A DNA stretch of 64,000 bases, taken from NCBI GenBank assembly GCA_013365325.1, contig JABVXV010000086.1, forward strand, positions 1-64,000. The letters run 5' to 3'. The notes below the pieces were generated by a model. It saw nothing but the letters and a program-made list of their open reading frames with translations. It searched no databases and was not told where the DNA came from. The translations under genes and the position numbers were made by a program. The DNA comes from Dipetalonema caudispina (Eukaryota; Nematoda; Chromadorea; Rhabditida; Onchocercidae). Shown piece by piece: positions 38,726 through 52,188 of the stretch (within the stretch, counting starts at the first letter, position 1; each line of letters begins with the position of its first letter).

Positions 38726-40527
38726 TTATTCAAGAAGTTGTGTTTCACCTGCAGGATCAACTTGTCCACCGCTACTTAGTAATTGCTGTAATTCATTGGC
38801 ATCCAAGTGTAAATCCTGAAAATCCTGAAAGCAATCGAGCTCTCCATCGGTACCCGTTAGGACGATATTTGGAATTTCCCGCGGTTCGGGACTATTTGAG
38901 TAATTACGTTGTGGCCATGATGTTGGTACTGGTAATTCAACACTTTGAGCTGGACTTGTTGGTGCTGATTGTGATTCGGATGATGATGGTGGAGTAGCTA
39001 ACGTTTGACATAAACTTGTACTATGTCGTTGTGCAACTGTTTGATGATGATAAGGACATGATTGTGTTGCAGCAATTGGTGTTGGTATATCTGGTAATGA
39101 ACATACCGCAATATCCTTATCATGCATAACCTTTTGTTGCATATCACCATTGAAAGAATCCGTTGAAGGATGAAATGATGATAACGAATGTTCTAATGGT
39201 GATAGTTGATTCGATGATAATACCGTCAAATTTTGTATGTTAAAATTTTCCAATCGTTCTTGTTGTTGATATAAATTCATGAATATTGTCGGATCGCTAT
39301 GAGCTCTGCAGAATATATCATCATTTTATATGGCAAATATTTGAGAAATAAAAATAAATGGTAGTAAAAGAAAAGACGAAATTTCTAAAAAGGTAACATA
39401 ATTCATATATCATTTGATCGGATAATTTAATAGTTCACAAATATTGTGCTCTAATTAAAAATTTAAGAATTAAAGAGCTAATTAATTTTCTTTTCTTTCT
39501 TCTTGCTATAATATTAACAATATATTTTTATCAATAAGTTTTATCTATAATAAGATATGCCCAGTATATCTATTGTTTACTTGAATTACACTTCGAGAAA
39601 AACTTCTCTTATCATGAAAAAAGTGTCATTAAATCTAATTAATTAAAAGAAATATTCTGTAATCAAATAAGGTAGTGAAATTATCGAAGAAAGAATAAAA
39701 GTTTCATACTATGTGTATTTCAAGTAGTGCTTTCTTTTTTTTTTTTTTTTCATAGATTGAATCGTTTATAAAAGAGAGAAAAAAAAAACGAAAGTTTATG
39801 ATAAAAATGGCCTAGTGATTTAAGCGACAAGGGAATAAGAGAAATGATATATGAAATTTTTCTAAACCTAATGAAATGATAAAAATGGCCTAGTGATTTA
39901 AGCGACAAGGGAATCTGAGAAATGATATATGAAATTTTTCTAAACCTAATGAAAACAAAAACAAAATTTATCAATTATCTAAAAATATAAATCTAACATG
40001 ATAATAGATGAAATGAGAAATAAAATGTTAATAGCCCTAGAATGATTAGCCATTTAATTGAATTAAAATATATGAAGTACTAACTTTGGCCATAACATAT
40101 CCGGTGGTTGTAAATGATTATTAGTTGGACAATGTAAATATTGATAATCGAATTGATCAAGTGGTGAATAACGTTCATGTTGTTTTGATGGCTTATATGG
40201 ATGATAATGTGTTGTACCAGGTGTACGACCACGTCCATGATGTAATGGATTCATTTGGGGTGATCCGGGCCAATATGACCAATTACGAACATCTGATTGT
40301 TGTTGAACCATTTCATGTACATTTGGCAATGAACCACCCGATCGATTCCAATGTATCGGTGGTGCAAGAGCCTGAGGACTAGAACATACTGGTGGTGAAG
40401 CAGTACAATTACTGGTAATTGCACGAACATCACGCATAACAGAGGTAAATACTTCTTGATCTTCATTTTGCTTCCTTTCCATTATTGCTATTTTTTCCGC
40501 AAATTTACGTGGAGTTCCCTGGGCCAT
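38726..40527 (-). CDS. crtc-1: CREB-regulated transcription coactivator (CRTC)
   Basis: Two exons, 40527-40085 and 39305-38726, join in phase 2 to 340 aa. Residues 5-33 (PRKFAEKIAIMERKQNEDQE) are the N-terminal CREB-binding region of CRTCs. A GGSLPNV motif follows, and then at the splice junction WPKAHSDPTIF, the 14-3-3 docking and AMPK/SIK phosphorylation site, with the serine at residue 151. The central part is Q/S/P-rich with APTSPAQS. The C-terminal activation domain has REIPNIVLTGTDGELDCFQD and LHLDANELQQLLSS. CRTCs enter the nucleus when dephosphorylated and bind CREB to raise cAMP/Ca-responsive genes; in C. elegans CRTC-1 links AMPK and calcineurin to lifespan. The protein is short compared with vertebrate CRTCs of about 600 aa. 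Confidence 0.93.
39800..39955. repeat. Two-copy 78-bp tandem duplication in the CRTC intron
   Basis: The unit beginning GATAAAAATGGCCTAGTGAT at 39800 recurs at 39878, with almost the only differences near the middle (AATAAGAG against AATCTGAG). High identity implies a recent event. It lies in the 779-bp intron between the CRTC exons. Confidence 0.93.
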
Positions 40528-40587
40528 TGAGTTATTGTGGCACGATAATAATGAAAAAAATAAGAATTATTGATCGATATAATCGTT

Positions 40588-40673
40588 TATAATATCAAAC
40601 AATGATTGTAACAATAATAATAACAGTAATAAAAACACTAACAGTAATAATAATATTGTAGTAATAGTAATAT

Positions 40674-40706
<33 letters not shown>

Positions 40707-40732
40707 CAGTAGTAGTAGTAATAGTAATAGTT
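40588..40732. repeat. (AGT/AAT)n trinucleotide repeat
   Basis: Imperfect AATAAT and AGTAGTAGT runs, the latter perfect for about 30 bases from 40675. Located just upstream of the CRTC start codon, in the likely promoter or 5' UTR. Confidence 0.9.
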
Positions 40733-41059
40733 GTAATACCAAATGTTGTGTAACTAAAAAACTGATAGAAACAATAATATTAAAATTAAAATTAAAAAAA
40801 AAAAAATTATTTATATTACAACATGCCGTAATATTATTGCTTCAATTTTCTCTTCCTTCCTTCCTTTTTTTTTCTTTTTTTTTGCCACTTTTTCACGTTG
40901 TAAAAATATTTACACCACGTAAAGATACGGAAAGATGCACGTACGTATACGTATAATTGGATATGTTGAAATTAGAAGAAAGAAGCATAATGTAGTATTG
41001 TAAAGCTTTCTGAAATAATAATCAACAATCCACAACGATATATCACAAATTAAGCTTGA

Positions 41060-41265
41060 TAATGATGATAATGATAAACGACAGTGATGATAATGATAAT
41101 GATGATGATGATGATAATAGTGGTAATGGTGGTAGTGGTGGTGGTGATAGTGGTGGTGGTTGTGGTGGTGGTGATGGTGGTGGTAAAGGTGGTGGTGATG
41201 GTGGGTTGGTGATAGTGGTTGAAATGATAAGATGAAAGATGATGATGATGATGATAGAGAGTATT
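41060..41265. repeat. GAT/GGT-rich cryptic repeat
   Basis: Interrupted GATGATAAT and GGTGGTGGTGAT units over about 200 bases, purine-and-T rich on the plus strand. Confidence 0.88.
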
Positions 41266-41315
41266 AGTTAGCTAATAAGCTAGGATAAGGAGAAGTTAGA
41301 CCTGAATAGATAAAT

Positions 41316-41346
41316 GGGATGGATAGATAGATAGATAGATAGATAG
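41316..41346. repeat. (GATA)n microsatellite
   Basis: Seven or so GATA units. Confidence 0.9.
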
Positions 41347-41476
41347 CTAATGGATATAAGGTATGGTTTGATAGGATATAAGCCTTTGCGCTTATTTGCT
41401 TTTCACACTGTTCATTGCTTGTTCACAACCAAACGCAAAAGCAGCAAAACTAAATAGACGATGTATGTACATATAT

Positions 41477-41535
41477 TCAAATAATACACATACACATACA
41501 TACATACATAAACACACACACATACACATACATGT
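41477..41535. repeat. CATA/CA microsatellite
   Basis: ACACATACAC and CATACATACA units; the frames across it are artefacts. Confidence 0.88.
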
Positions 41536-42164
41536 AGTAGATATGGGTGAAGTTTTAGTGAATTATAAATTTGAAAAATTATAGAAATGATTGGATGCGT
41601 CATTTGCGCCTAACTACTAAGAATATAAATGCGATCTATAAGGGTAATTGTATATATTATTCAAAATACATATGAATAAAAATAATTGTTACTTTTGGGA
41701 GGAATGAATGAATGATATTGAAATTGAGAGGAAGGAGAGAATGAAGAAGAAAGAGGAGAAAAGGAGAATGAAAAAAGATAATGATTAGATGAAAAGAAAA
41801 AAGAAAAAAAAAAAAAAAAACAAAATGAGAGAAAAGAAATGAAACATCGGAAAGAAATAGTTTAGACATATAGAGATGTATATGAAAATATAAATTTTAA
41901 TGTTTCAAGAAATGATAGAGAGAATTGAGAAAGAATGAATAATTTTAGGATAGGAATAGTTTAGATGAGAAAGAATCGATTTGAAGTTAGCAGCAGCAGT
42001 AGCTAAACATTATTGGCACACTTAGCTTTTGAGAGGTTTTAGTTAGTAGCATCCGTAGGAAATGAAAGGGAGGGGGGGGTGGATTGAAAGGATATTTAGA
42101 GAGAGAGTGGGCTTGTATATATCAAAGTTAGCGGACGACTTCTACTTCGAACAAATTCGATAGA

Positions 42165-42300
42165 TTGATGAATGAATGAATGAATGGTTGAATGAATGAA
42201 TCAATCTTAAAATTTGGTTTTTATGTATGGAATTTTTTTTTAACACTGTTCAAATATTACCACTAAAGGATTCAATTCATTCATTCATTCATTCATCAAT
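42165..42300. repeat. Inverted GAAT / ATTC repeats
   Basis: TGATGAATGAATGAATGAATG at 42166-42186 with further GAATGAAT to 42200 faces CATTCATTCATTCATTCATC at 42277-42296. The arms are complementary over about 20 bases and enclose about 90 bases. Confidence 0.85.
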
Positions 42301-43576
42301 GTTTACTTGTAATTATTGCATTTACTTAAATAATTGTTTTCTTGCTGAAAAGCCTACTTTAATTAAGTGAAATTATATGTAAAAGTGTAAATAAAATTTT
42401 TGTAATTGTTACAAATGTTACAACAAGATTACATTTATATTTTATATTATATTTATATCTAGTAATAAATATAACGATAACTGATATCATTACATTTAAC
42501 ATTAGCGCTTCATAATAAGTGTAACAAATAATTACATTTGCGCTATTTAACAAAGTATGACGATAAGAAGTTCATTAAATTTGTATGTTGCAATATAATT
42601 ATTAATGCTTTCCGAATGTATAAACCATTTGGCTGAAATAGGGAATATGCCTCTTTCCTTCATTCCTTCATGTAGGATTTCCTTCTCTTTTAAGCTTTTA
42701 GTAAAAAATAAATCAGGATTATTTAGGTAAAGTGATTGAAATAATACATAGCGATAATAAGTTGTTGATAAAATGGAAATATTTACACGTAAATAGCTCT
42801 TAAAAATGTTACATTACGTACGTATTAAACACGTATGGAATATGTATTCTTGATTGTTTTCATAAAATAATATCATTGATATTGTATCACTTTATATAAC
42901 AAATGATAATGATCTATTTTCCCTTCCCGAATAATGATACTCTTTGTAATATAGCATCCCTTGCCAAATAAATGAATGCATGCAAATAAAATGTAATTTT
43001 TGTTTCAATTGTTGAAATCTTATTGATTTTAAAATAAAGAAATTCTTCTAAATGTTGTTGCACATAGTGACAGTGATGTCACCATACAAGAAAACAGACA
43101 TCCATGCAAATTATTTAATTTGATGAATTCTAATGTTATGAATACGATTGATCAGTAAATTAATTAATGTGATCAATTTGATTTGTTCACTGAATGAAAA
43201 GTTTGAACTGCAATAGTTTTAACATTAGAAGCTTTCTTCCGATTTCAATGTTTATTCAATAAAACGATTATTTGAAACTAATTGATCAAACAATCCTGTC
43301 AAAATTCTATATTAAAATCCGGAATCAAATTATACATTTATTAGAACTAAAAGTAAAGAAAAACAAAATGAAGAAACAGATGTAAATAAAAGTGTGATAA
43401 AGGTGAAATTGTTTTGTTGAAAATTTAAAAAATCTCAAACATGTAATAAAAAAACAGTGAAATTGCATAAAAGAATAAAATCTGACAATATTGATGAGTC
43501 ATAAAAATCAATTAATCTCCAGAGGATAAGTTCGAAAAAAAAAAAAAATGATACCAAATCTTCGGAATGATCAATT

Positions 43577-43642
43577 ATCATCATTCTCATCATCTATCAT
43601 CATCATTATTCTCATCATCATCATCATCATCATCATCATTTT
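43577..43642. repeat. (TCA)n repeat
   Basis: Imperfect then perfect CATCATCAT run. Confidence 0.9.
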
Positions 43643-43967
43643 ATTCAAATATTCTCACATTTCAAACGATATATTTCGATAGATTTTACGATATGAAAAT
43701 AATTCAACGATGAATGATTTAAAAATGTATAGAAAATAATGGAAAAAAATATTTGACAAAAAAATATTTCTTACTTTTCTTTTCATATCACTTTTATACA
43801 ATCAACAAATTAAAAAAGAAATGTGAAATTGATGAAAAGGAAAAGTTTTCTCATCCATTCTATTATCAAAATACATTTCTTAAATATATCAAAATTGAAG
43901 CAAGGATGAAAGTGATGAAAAATTTTTAATCCACAGTTTAAAATATGAATTAATTTTAGAACAGAAA

Positions 43968-44218
43968 ATGTATGTATTTATGTATGTGTGTATGTGTATG
44001 TCTGTATGTGTGTATATGTATATGTATGTGTATGTGTATGTGTGTGTGTGTGTGTATGTGTATATTTATGTGTGCCTAATGTCTTGTATCTGTTTGAAAT
44101 ATATGAAAAATTATAGACAGCTGCGTATTCACACATACATACATACGTACACATACATACATACACACATACACACATACACACATACACACATACATAG
44201 AGATACACAATTATACAC
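43968..44218. repeat. GT arm and CA arm forming an imperfect inverted repeat
   Basis: TATGTGTGTATGTGT-type repeat at 43968-44076 is followed, after about 50 bases of unique sequence, by ACATACATACACACATAC-type repeat at 44132-44218. The arms are complementary in kind and could pair. Confidence 0.88.
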
Positions 44219-44244
44219 ATTTATTTACATATGGTAGGTATATT

Positions 44245-44276
<32 letters not shown>

Positions 44277-46111
44277 GAAATAAAAAGCTTAGAATGTTAT
44301 AAAAATAGTTAAAAAGTCTCATTTTAAATTTTAGCTACTCCTTCATTTTTTCTTTTAAAATTTTTCATTTTTTTTTTTCCTCCCTCCCTCCTCCATCAGT
44401 TTTAGATTCTTCTCATTTATTACAAAAGCACTTCATATGAAAAAGAAAAATTTTTCTTTTTTTTTTTCTTTTTTTTTTTTTGGAAAAATGGGAAGAAAAA
44501 ATAACAAATGACAAACTAACTGACACTTTTGAAGATGTAATTTAACTTTTTTTTTTTTTCGTCATACTTCAATTTATTAAAAATTTTTGCAAAAAAAAAA
44601 TTTGATAGGGAGAAAAAGGAAGAAGTAGAAGTATCATATATAATCTTTAGAAAATGATAAGGTGATAAGAAATTCCAATCAACGAAGAGTTAATAATATC
44701 ATAGATAATCTTCTCAAAAGGATAATATGTATAAAATGTGATAAGATATTATCAGAAGTTAATCAAATAACTGAAGAGTTAATGAATCAATTGAATGAAG
44801 TGATTTATCGATTAATTTTCTTCTTTTTTGAGATCAATAAATTCCCTTATTTTAAAAATTTTTTTGTAAGATGATATCATATTCGTTATGATAGAAGCAA
44901 TTTTATCCTAAAATTTGATTAGAAAATTCGTAACATTTATGATTGCCAAATAAACTGCACAATAAGTTACATCGGTGAAAACAATAATGACAATAAATAT
45001 ACTTGTTAAGTTCACAAATTTTGCATAATTTATGTTGTATTTATTAAAGATTCATTCGACGATGAATAATTTTTTCCATAAAATATCATAAAAATTGAAA
45101 AATAAACATTATTGTAGTTTTTATCTGACGTACGATCACGTACGATTATTAGCAATAAATGTATCAATTTTTAATCTTTCACATAGGTTTATTACTTTTA
45201 AGGCATACAAAGAGAAAATGGAAAAGATGAGGAAAGAGAATGTTTCTTAAAAAAAAAAAGATTACAAATGGAATAAATGAATTAAAAAATGAGTAAGTAT
45301 TACTAAAAAAAAAAAAAAAAAAAAAAAACATCCTTATATTAATTATTAATTTAATTAATTGATAAATTTCCTTGTTGTATATCATTCCATTTTTCATCTT
45401 CTTCTTTTTTCCATTCCATTCTTTCTTTTTCTTTTTTCCCCTCCCATTCTTACCTTTACTTTTATCTCTTTTTGCTTGCATAAAATTACACAATTTAATT
45501 CAATCATAATGAAAGATTGAAATTTTCAATAAATGATAAATTAACTTAAACTTATTTATTTATTTTCATCAAATATATCTTTAGGTATTTATTTATCTAA
45601 CCATATATGGTTAATTTATTTTCTATCAAATATAATCAATAAATATTTATGTTATATTCATTCATGTAAATCATGTTGTTAAAAAAAATTACTAACTAAA
45701 CTAAACATACAATTTGATTAACTTTTTTTTTCAAATCTTCAATGATAAATGTGAAAATATTTCAAATATCTATTAGCTATATTGTGATTCTCTTCATCTA
45801 ATATCTTTTTCTTATTTTTTATTTTAATGTTTTTTTTTTTTTTCCACTTCAACTGAGAAAGAAAAAATAAAAAAAAAAAAAAAAATTAGAAAAAGTTGTA
45901 CTTCCGGTATTTGAGATTCCCGTTTCGTTCAATTATATTTCCTTCTTCTTTCTCTCATCTTCCTTCTTCTCCTCTCTCAATCTTTTCTTATGACCCCGCC
46001 TTTTCCTCCATTAATTTCATCTTTCTATCGAATGAGGTCAGTTGACCCTAAATTAATCGGCAAAATGATAGCAGTAACAAATAATATCCCACTTCCGGTG
46101 AATAAAGATAA

Positions 46112-46286
46112 GTAGTAGTAGTAGTAGTAGCTATCATTCTTTTCAAACATCTTATATCATTCATGTGTGTATATGTGTGTGTGTGTGTGTGTCTGTCTGT
46201 CTGTCTGTGTCTGTCAATTGTATGTACATAATGTATTACTTTATATGTTTGTGTGTGTGTGTGTGTGTTGTTGTTGTTGTTGTTGT
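46112..46286. repeat. Compound microsatellite (AGT, GT, CTGT, TTG)
   Basis: AGTAGTAGT at 46112-46130, GTGTGT and CTGTCTGT at 46163-46215, GTGTGT then TTGTTG at 46247-46286. Confidence 0.9.
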
Positions 46287-46432
46287 TACATTTTATACCT
46301 TTTGGCTATTTTGTTGGTTGATATGTGACGATTAAATTTCATTTAAATAGACTGGAAAAGTTAACAACAAATTTTTGGTATCATTAATAGAATGAACTTT
46401 TTTTTTTTCATTCTTCTCTTCCTCTTCCTTTA

Positions 46433-46463
<31 letters not shown>

Positions 46464-46558
46464 TTTGCCCCCACCTGTAATATTTCCAGTAAATAAATAT
46501 CATTTTAATTCATTTAAATTCTTTTTCAATTATTTAATATTATTCATTTTAATTCCTT

Positions 46559-46580
46559 ATATATATATATATATATATAT
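46559..46580. repeat. (TA)n microsatellite
   Basis: About eleven TA units. Confidence 0.9.
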
Positions 46581-46779
46581 TCAATATCAATTGATAACGT
46601 TCGTTTGATAAGCGAATTTATTTTATTTTTTTTTTTTCAGCATTATTTTGATTATTGGTTGATACATTCAAATTATCCAAAAAAATTATGTTTTAAATTG
46701 AAATAATTATAAATTAGTCAAATAATCAATAATTAATGATCCTTTATGCTAAATATTACAACCATATTTTCGAATTTTT

Positions 46780-46940
46780 CGTGTAAATTGTTAAATTTTT
46801 AACGTTGCTATAAATTTCTAATGTTGTTGTAAATTTTTAACGTTGCCATGAATTTCTAACGTTGCTGTAAATTGCTAAATTCCTAACGTTGTTATAAATT
46901 TTTAACGTTGCTATAAATTTTTAACGTTGTTGTAAATTTT
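46780..46940. repeat. Minisatellite of ~20-24 bp with AACGTTG core
   Basis: At least seven tandem variants of TTTTTAACGTTGCTATAAAT follow one another, alternating AACGTTG and AATGTTG cores with TGTAAATT or TATAAATT spacers. AACGTT is a palindrome. Confidence 0.88.
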
Positions 46941-48068
46941 CTGTTCAGTTCAAATATCAAAATCAAACATTTTGCATTCATAAAAGCGAGCAAAATTTAA
47001 TATTAATAAAATTTGAGCTAAAAATTCGTATCAGTTAAAATTGATCAGCTAACTTCCTTATTATACATCATGTTTATTCCATTAAAAATGTCCGTTATTT
47101 TTAATTCAAATTTAGTGATAAGAAATTTCTTCCTCTTTTTTTCCTCTCTTTCTCTTTCTATCCCTTTCTTTCCATCTATTTAGTTTTATTTGTGAAAATA
47201 TATTTGATTCCTATAATTAACCGAATATTTATAGGTAAATTTATTATGGATGAATATTATCAGTATAAAATTTCATCATTATATGCCTTATATATTTCAA
47301 ATTTCAAACTTAAAATCAATATATCAATATCGACATTCTGCATCATTTCTAGAATGAAATTTCTTTTCGTTTTTCTTTTTTTTTTTCCAAATAAAATAAA
47401 ATTTTGAAAATTTTATCATTAATAAATGGAAGGAATATGCTGAGAAATGTTCAATTAATTCTAAAAATTTTCCACCCAATGATATTATCATCAATAAATT
47501 GAACAAGTTTCTTACTTCTCATTATATGTCACTAGCTTCTTCGCTTTTTCAACTTCATCCCAAATATCGGGAAAAGAAAATTTGATCTTCTTTTCATTTA
47601 TAAATTATACAGAACCAAGACAAGACCTAACAACATCTTCCAAACAGGAAACAATTCACTTTACTCCTTCCTTCTTCTCCATCTTTTTCATTCTCCTTCC
47701 TTCCTTTTTTTCATCATCAACATCACAACGGTGTTGATGATTGTAGGTATCATAAGAATTTTCCGCCATGACATCATTTCCGGAACAAAAATTTCCGCTA
47801 TAAAAGTAACACTTGTTAAAAATGTATACAACATGTAAATGTTTCAAACATTTTCGTATTTTTATTTATAGTTTGATTCATTCATTCATTTATTTATTCC
47901 TTAAATTGTAAATGAAATTTAATTTAAATAAAAATTTTTTACATTCATTCTATTCATCTCATATTATTCCCTAATAACAAAATGATATACTTTATTTTTA
48001 TTAAGCTTTTCTTTTCTTTTTTTTTTTTTTGTTTTTTCCTCCTATCTCCTCTCCCTCTCTATTTCTTT

Positions 48069-48069
48069 T

Positions 48070-48102
<33 letters not shown>
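48069..48102. repeat. Poly(T) tract
   Basis: An uninterrupted T run of about 30 bases after CTTTTTCT. Confidence 0.9.
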
Positions 48103-48107
<5 letters not shown>

Positions 48108-49448
48108 AATTTAATTCATGATAGCAATTAACGTGGTAATTCTTTGATTGATTTATCCTCCATTGAATGATTTCCGATATTGCTCCATTCGGTAGCTATT
48201 CAATTGTTCCGATCTGATCCATCTTATCGTATGGCATTTTTCAATTTCTTGGTAAATTTTTTGTGTATTGCGTGAGAAAAAGAGTTTAGAAATGAAATTT
48301 CATTTTCGTATTTCATCCTTTGAAGTGTTTCGATTTGAACAACAGATGTTTCTTTTCTATTGTTCTCATATCTCTTCTTTCCAACTTATCATTTTCAACA
48401 TTTTCTTTTTTTTTCTTTAACTATTATTTCGCTATGCTTCTTTTATTGATGCTATTACGAAAATTTCTCCGTAATAATATAATTTTTCCTCTCCTTCTTT
48501 TTTTCTCTTTCTTTTTTTTTTTGTGAATTATTTCTTTCTTTGAAATTTAAGAATTCATATTAATATGATTCTTTTTTATTTGATATTGTTATATATTGTA
48601 TGTGTTGGATCATTCGGATCGAGTAATTGTACCGAATGATAGGATGTGGATATTATTGGATAATGAATATATATATATATATGTATAATTAATATCTTAA
48701 ATCCTTTTTGTATTTTCCTTACCATATATTTTTCAAATGTTACTGTAAATAAACAAACAATATTTTAATTGGAAATTAATTATTAAATTCTATAAATGTT
48801 AAATAAAAATAGTGTAAGTAATTAATGAACAAACTAAATAAATAAACGAAAAGACGTTAAATTATTTAAACGAAAGGCGAAAAAAAAAAAAGACCATACA
48901 TTTTTGTTATCATTTAATCATCGTATAAAAAAAAAAAGATAAGAATGTAACGATTAGGACAATTCTTTAATTTTATTTTTAAATATTATTTCCTAAAAAG
49001 AAGTAGAAATAAAAACGACAAGATTTATGCAAATTTAATAAGATTAAATAGACTTTTTTTTTGTTTTTTTTTTTTTTTAGTCTCTCTTGGTCAATTGTTA
49101 TAAAGTAAGGAAAAAGTTTTCAGTAATGTAAGATAACTTTGTTAATTTATCATCTCAAATTGTTAACTATTCTTTAAAAGTAATCAAAAACTTTCTCCTT
49201 TCAAATTATTCCGAATAAATTTCATTTTAAATTGTACCAGGAATACTATTTACTATTATATATACATTTTTACATTTATTTTTGAAATTTTCTTGGAAAA
49301 GGAAGAAAATATTAAACAGCCATTTTCAAATGAGAAAAAGGATGTATGAGGTGAAAAAAAAAAAAAAAAAAAACAAAGAAAGATTTAAAAGATTGAAGGA
49401 AAAATTGATGATTGTTGTTGTCACAGTATTTATAGCTCCATATATGTA

Positions 49449-49492
49449 CGCCCACACACCCACCCACACCCACACACACACACACACATATA
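49449..49492. repeat. CA-rich microsatellite
   Basis: CCCACACACCCACCCACACC followed by (CA)n. Confidence 0.88.
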
Positions 49493-52170
49493 CATCGTAT
49501 GTATACCGTACCACGAATGAAAAAATAATTTTAAATCTTATTTTTTTGATGGAAGATGTGAAAGAGAGAAAGATAATGACATAATGTTTACAGCAATAGA
49601 AATAAAAATTTGCTATGTAAATTTTGAAATGATTTCCGTTAGGCGGATGCATCAATGACTGTTCCTTCTTACTCATATTTTTATTCTTATTCCTATTTCT
49701 ATTCTTATCCTAATTTTCATTGTCAAACTGGTTCCTGTTAAATCTTTAATTTTCCTTGTACTTCATTTTTTTTTTTTTTTTTTCTTTACAAATAAAAATT
49801 TTCAATTTTATGATTCAATTTTTGTCAAATTTGATAGATGTTTCACTCTGTTTTCGTTAATTCTCATAATTGATATTAGCAAAAATTTCTCAATTTTTAT
49901 AGAAATATATTATTATTAAGCAATAACAAATTCCCACTTCTTTACTCTCCCACCCACATACACGCCTACGCATGACACCCACACATATATATCCACCACA
50001 TCTATCAGTTTCACAATTTCGGAACGATGAAGTGCATTTTAACGGTTTGTAATATTCTGTAAAATCTCATTCAACCACTAATTACTATCAAATGCCATCA
50101 TCATCATCATCACCTATAATTAAATTTTGACAACAGAAAACTTGTTTAATTTCTTCCTTCTCTTTTCCATTTTCTTATTATCTTTCTTTCTAATTCTCAT
50201 TCCCTTTCTCTCTCTCTCTCACCTTGTCTCCCTTATTTCAGCATAATTTTTTTTTTTTTTTATGTTCAAAATGTTAAAATTTTAAACTGTTTCTTTTTTT
50301 CATTAAAAAAACAATTTAAAATTTTAATATGTGAATTTTTTTTATTTAGTTTTAGAATAATAAAATATTCCAATTATTTAGTTCCATCACTCATAACATT
50401 CTTCTCTATACGATTTATTCCCTTTTTCCTATCTTTTTTTTTTCCTTTGCAATTATTATTAAAATTTCGATATGTGAAACATAACTGTGCCATAGGCATA
50501 ATATTATAGCAATATCAAAATAAAGTAATGTACTTTAGTTGTCATTTTTATAAATTCTTTCATTCTTTTAATTATAAAATAGTGTCACTCTTTTATTAGG
50601 CCCATAATATCTTACAATATCTTCGTATTAGTTGTTGTCATTTGATGAAGCAATACCTGAGTTATCATTTGTTATGGTTTTCTCGAAATTGCGAAAACAT
50701 TTTTTGTCTTCTTGTCAAACTTATAAATTATCATTCAAACAATTTTTTATCATTTCATTTCGAAATAACTGCTAGATGTAAAACTTTAGTCTCAAATTTC
50801 AAATGACGCTAAAAAATTGGCCAAGCATTTGGATAGTATTATCAAAAAGTTGTTATAATTATGGTTAGGATTAACGTATTGCATATTTGGTTTGAATCAC
50901 GATGAGTAGTTTGGCGAATGTTGGTCTATTAACAATTGATATGAATACTTCAGTGTTGTTGGTGTAATTCTCCTTTTTTTTTTTTTTTTTTCTTTGAAAT
51001 ATTAATTTAGATAGTTGAAATAGATATTGTACTTTTAATTTATGCGATTAAAATCTACCGATTAATATTAGCATTTTTAGTTATTTGATTATAATCATTT
51101 CAAGCTTAATAGCTTGAAGAATTATTATCCCTAAATAATATTGATAAATAATTTTTGTCTTTTGTTTGCCATAATGTAGTTGTCAATAGCATCATATTGA
51201 AGATAAGGATGAGTACATCCAAAAAAATCTTCATAGTTTCAAAATATCCTTGATTTTCTATTTTAATTTAGTTAGCTGAACGGGAAAGAAAAAAGTTTTC
51301 CCGTTAAATAAGAATGTTATTTTCCAACAGTTTAGATTTATTATGTGCGTATGTCTTTTTCAGCATTTATTTCTATATTCTTTCCCAAAAATTTTTACAA
51401 ATTTACATCTTTTAAAATTAATAACAAACGGTGTTATTTTAACAATAATAACTTACGCCATTTTTCTATCCTTTCTCTCAAAATTCTAACGAATAAATAA
51501 AATGAAAGATTCAGAGATAAAATTGGGATGAATTCAGCTACTGACGCAGAAAATTTTGATGATATTGGGTCACCATCATGAGATTAATGTCCACAATAGG
51601 ATGAATTCAATATTTGCTTCCAAATAAATCTTTGGTAGCCATCTCTTCTTTGTATCATTCATTCATATCATTCCTTGTGCAACAATTCTCATTTGAAATG
51701 ATGCAAGACTTTATGAAGTTTCAATTAAATGGGAACAAAATTGACCTGCTTTTGTAATTATAAAATTTTTCATTCATAGCACTGCTTATATTGCCAATAG
51801 TTGTTGATTTAAAAAGTAGTAATTGCTATTTTCTGCTAATCATTCATCTTCTATAACAGGTATCGAGATTTTTTAATCCTGTGTATTATTGACCTGATAG
51901 GATAGGGTATCTCGAATTAATATGCTATCATCTTTTTTCTTTCCATACTTTTCCCTCAATTTTACTTTAAAAATTTCACTTTTACCTTTTCTCTTCTCTT
52001 TTAAATAACTTGCTACAACTTTTTTCTGAAATACTTTTACTGTACTTTGGTAAAGGAGTTGAAGTTAAAGTTTTGATACTGAAACTATTAAAGTTTTACT
52101 GACTTATTTTTTTCCCCGCGTAGATTGCGTCATTGAATCGGTTCAAATTTAATTTTATGCATAATTCTAA

Positions 52171-52180
52171 ATTATTCTAG
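52171..52180 (+). promoter_or_regulatory. Probable trans-splice acceptor of the RasGAP gene
   Basis: ATTATTCTAG ends at 52180, eight bases before the ATG at 52189. No upstream exon with matching phase was found, so a spliced-leader addition site is likely. Confidence 0.4.
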
Positions 52181-52188
52181 ATGGTCTG

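Larger units (their letters stand above)
40528..52188. other. 11.7-kb intergenic region between divergent CRTC and RasGAP genes
   Basis: I find no convincing exon on either strand. The interval is rich in microsatellites and homopolymers listed separately. Frames of 60-105 codons here are poly-K, poly-F or CA/GT artefacts. It must hold the promoters of both genes; no specific regulatory site can be supported beyond a repeated ACTTCCGGT (about 45900 and 46091). Confidence 0.75.

Noticed and set aside
44662..44874. 70-aa plus-strand frame in the CRTC-RasGAP gap
   Set aside because: No splice partners, no recognisable domain, low-complexity end.
45179..45493. 104-aa minus-strand frame rich in K and F
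   Set aside because: It translates A- and T-tracts and has no exon-like composition or splice sites.
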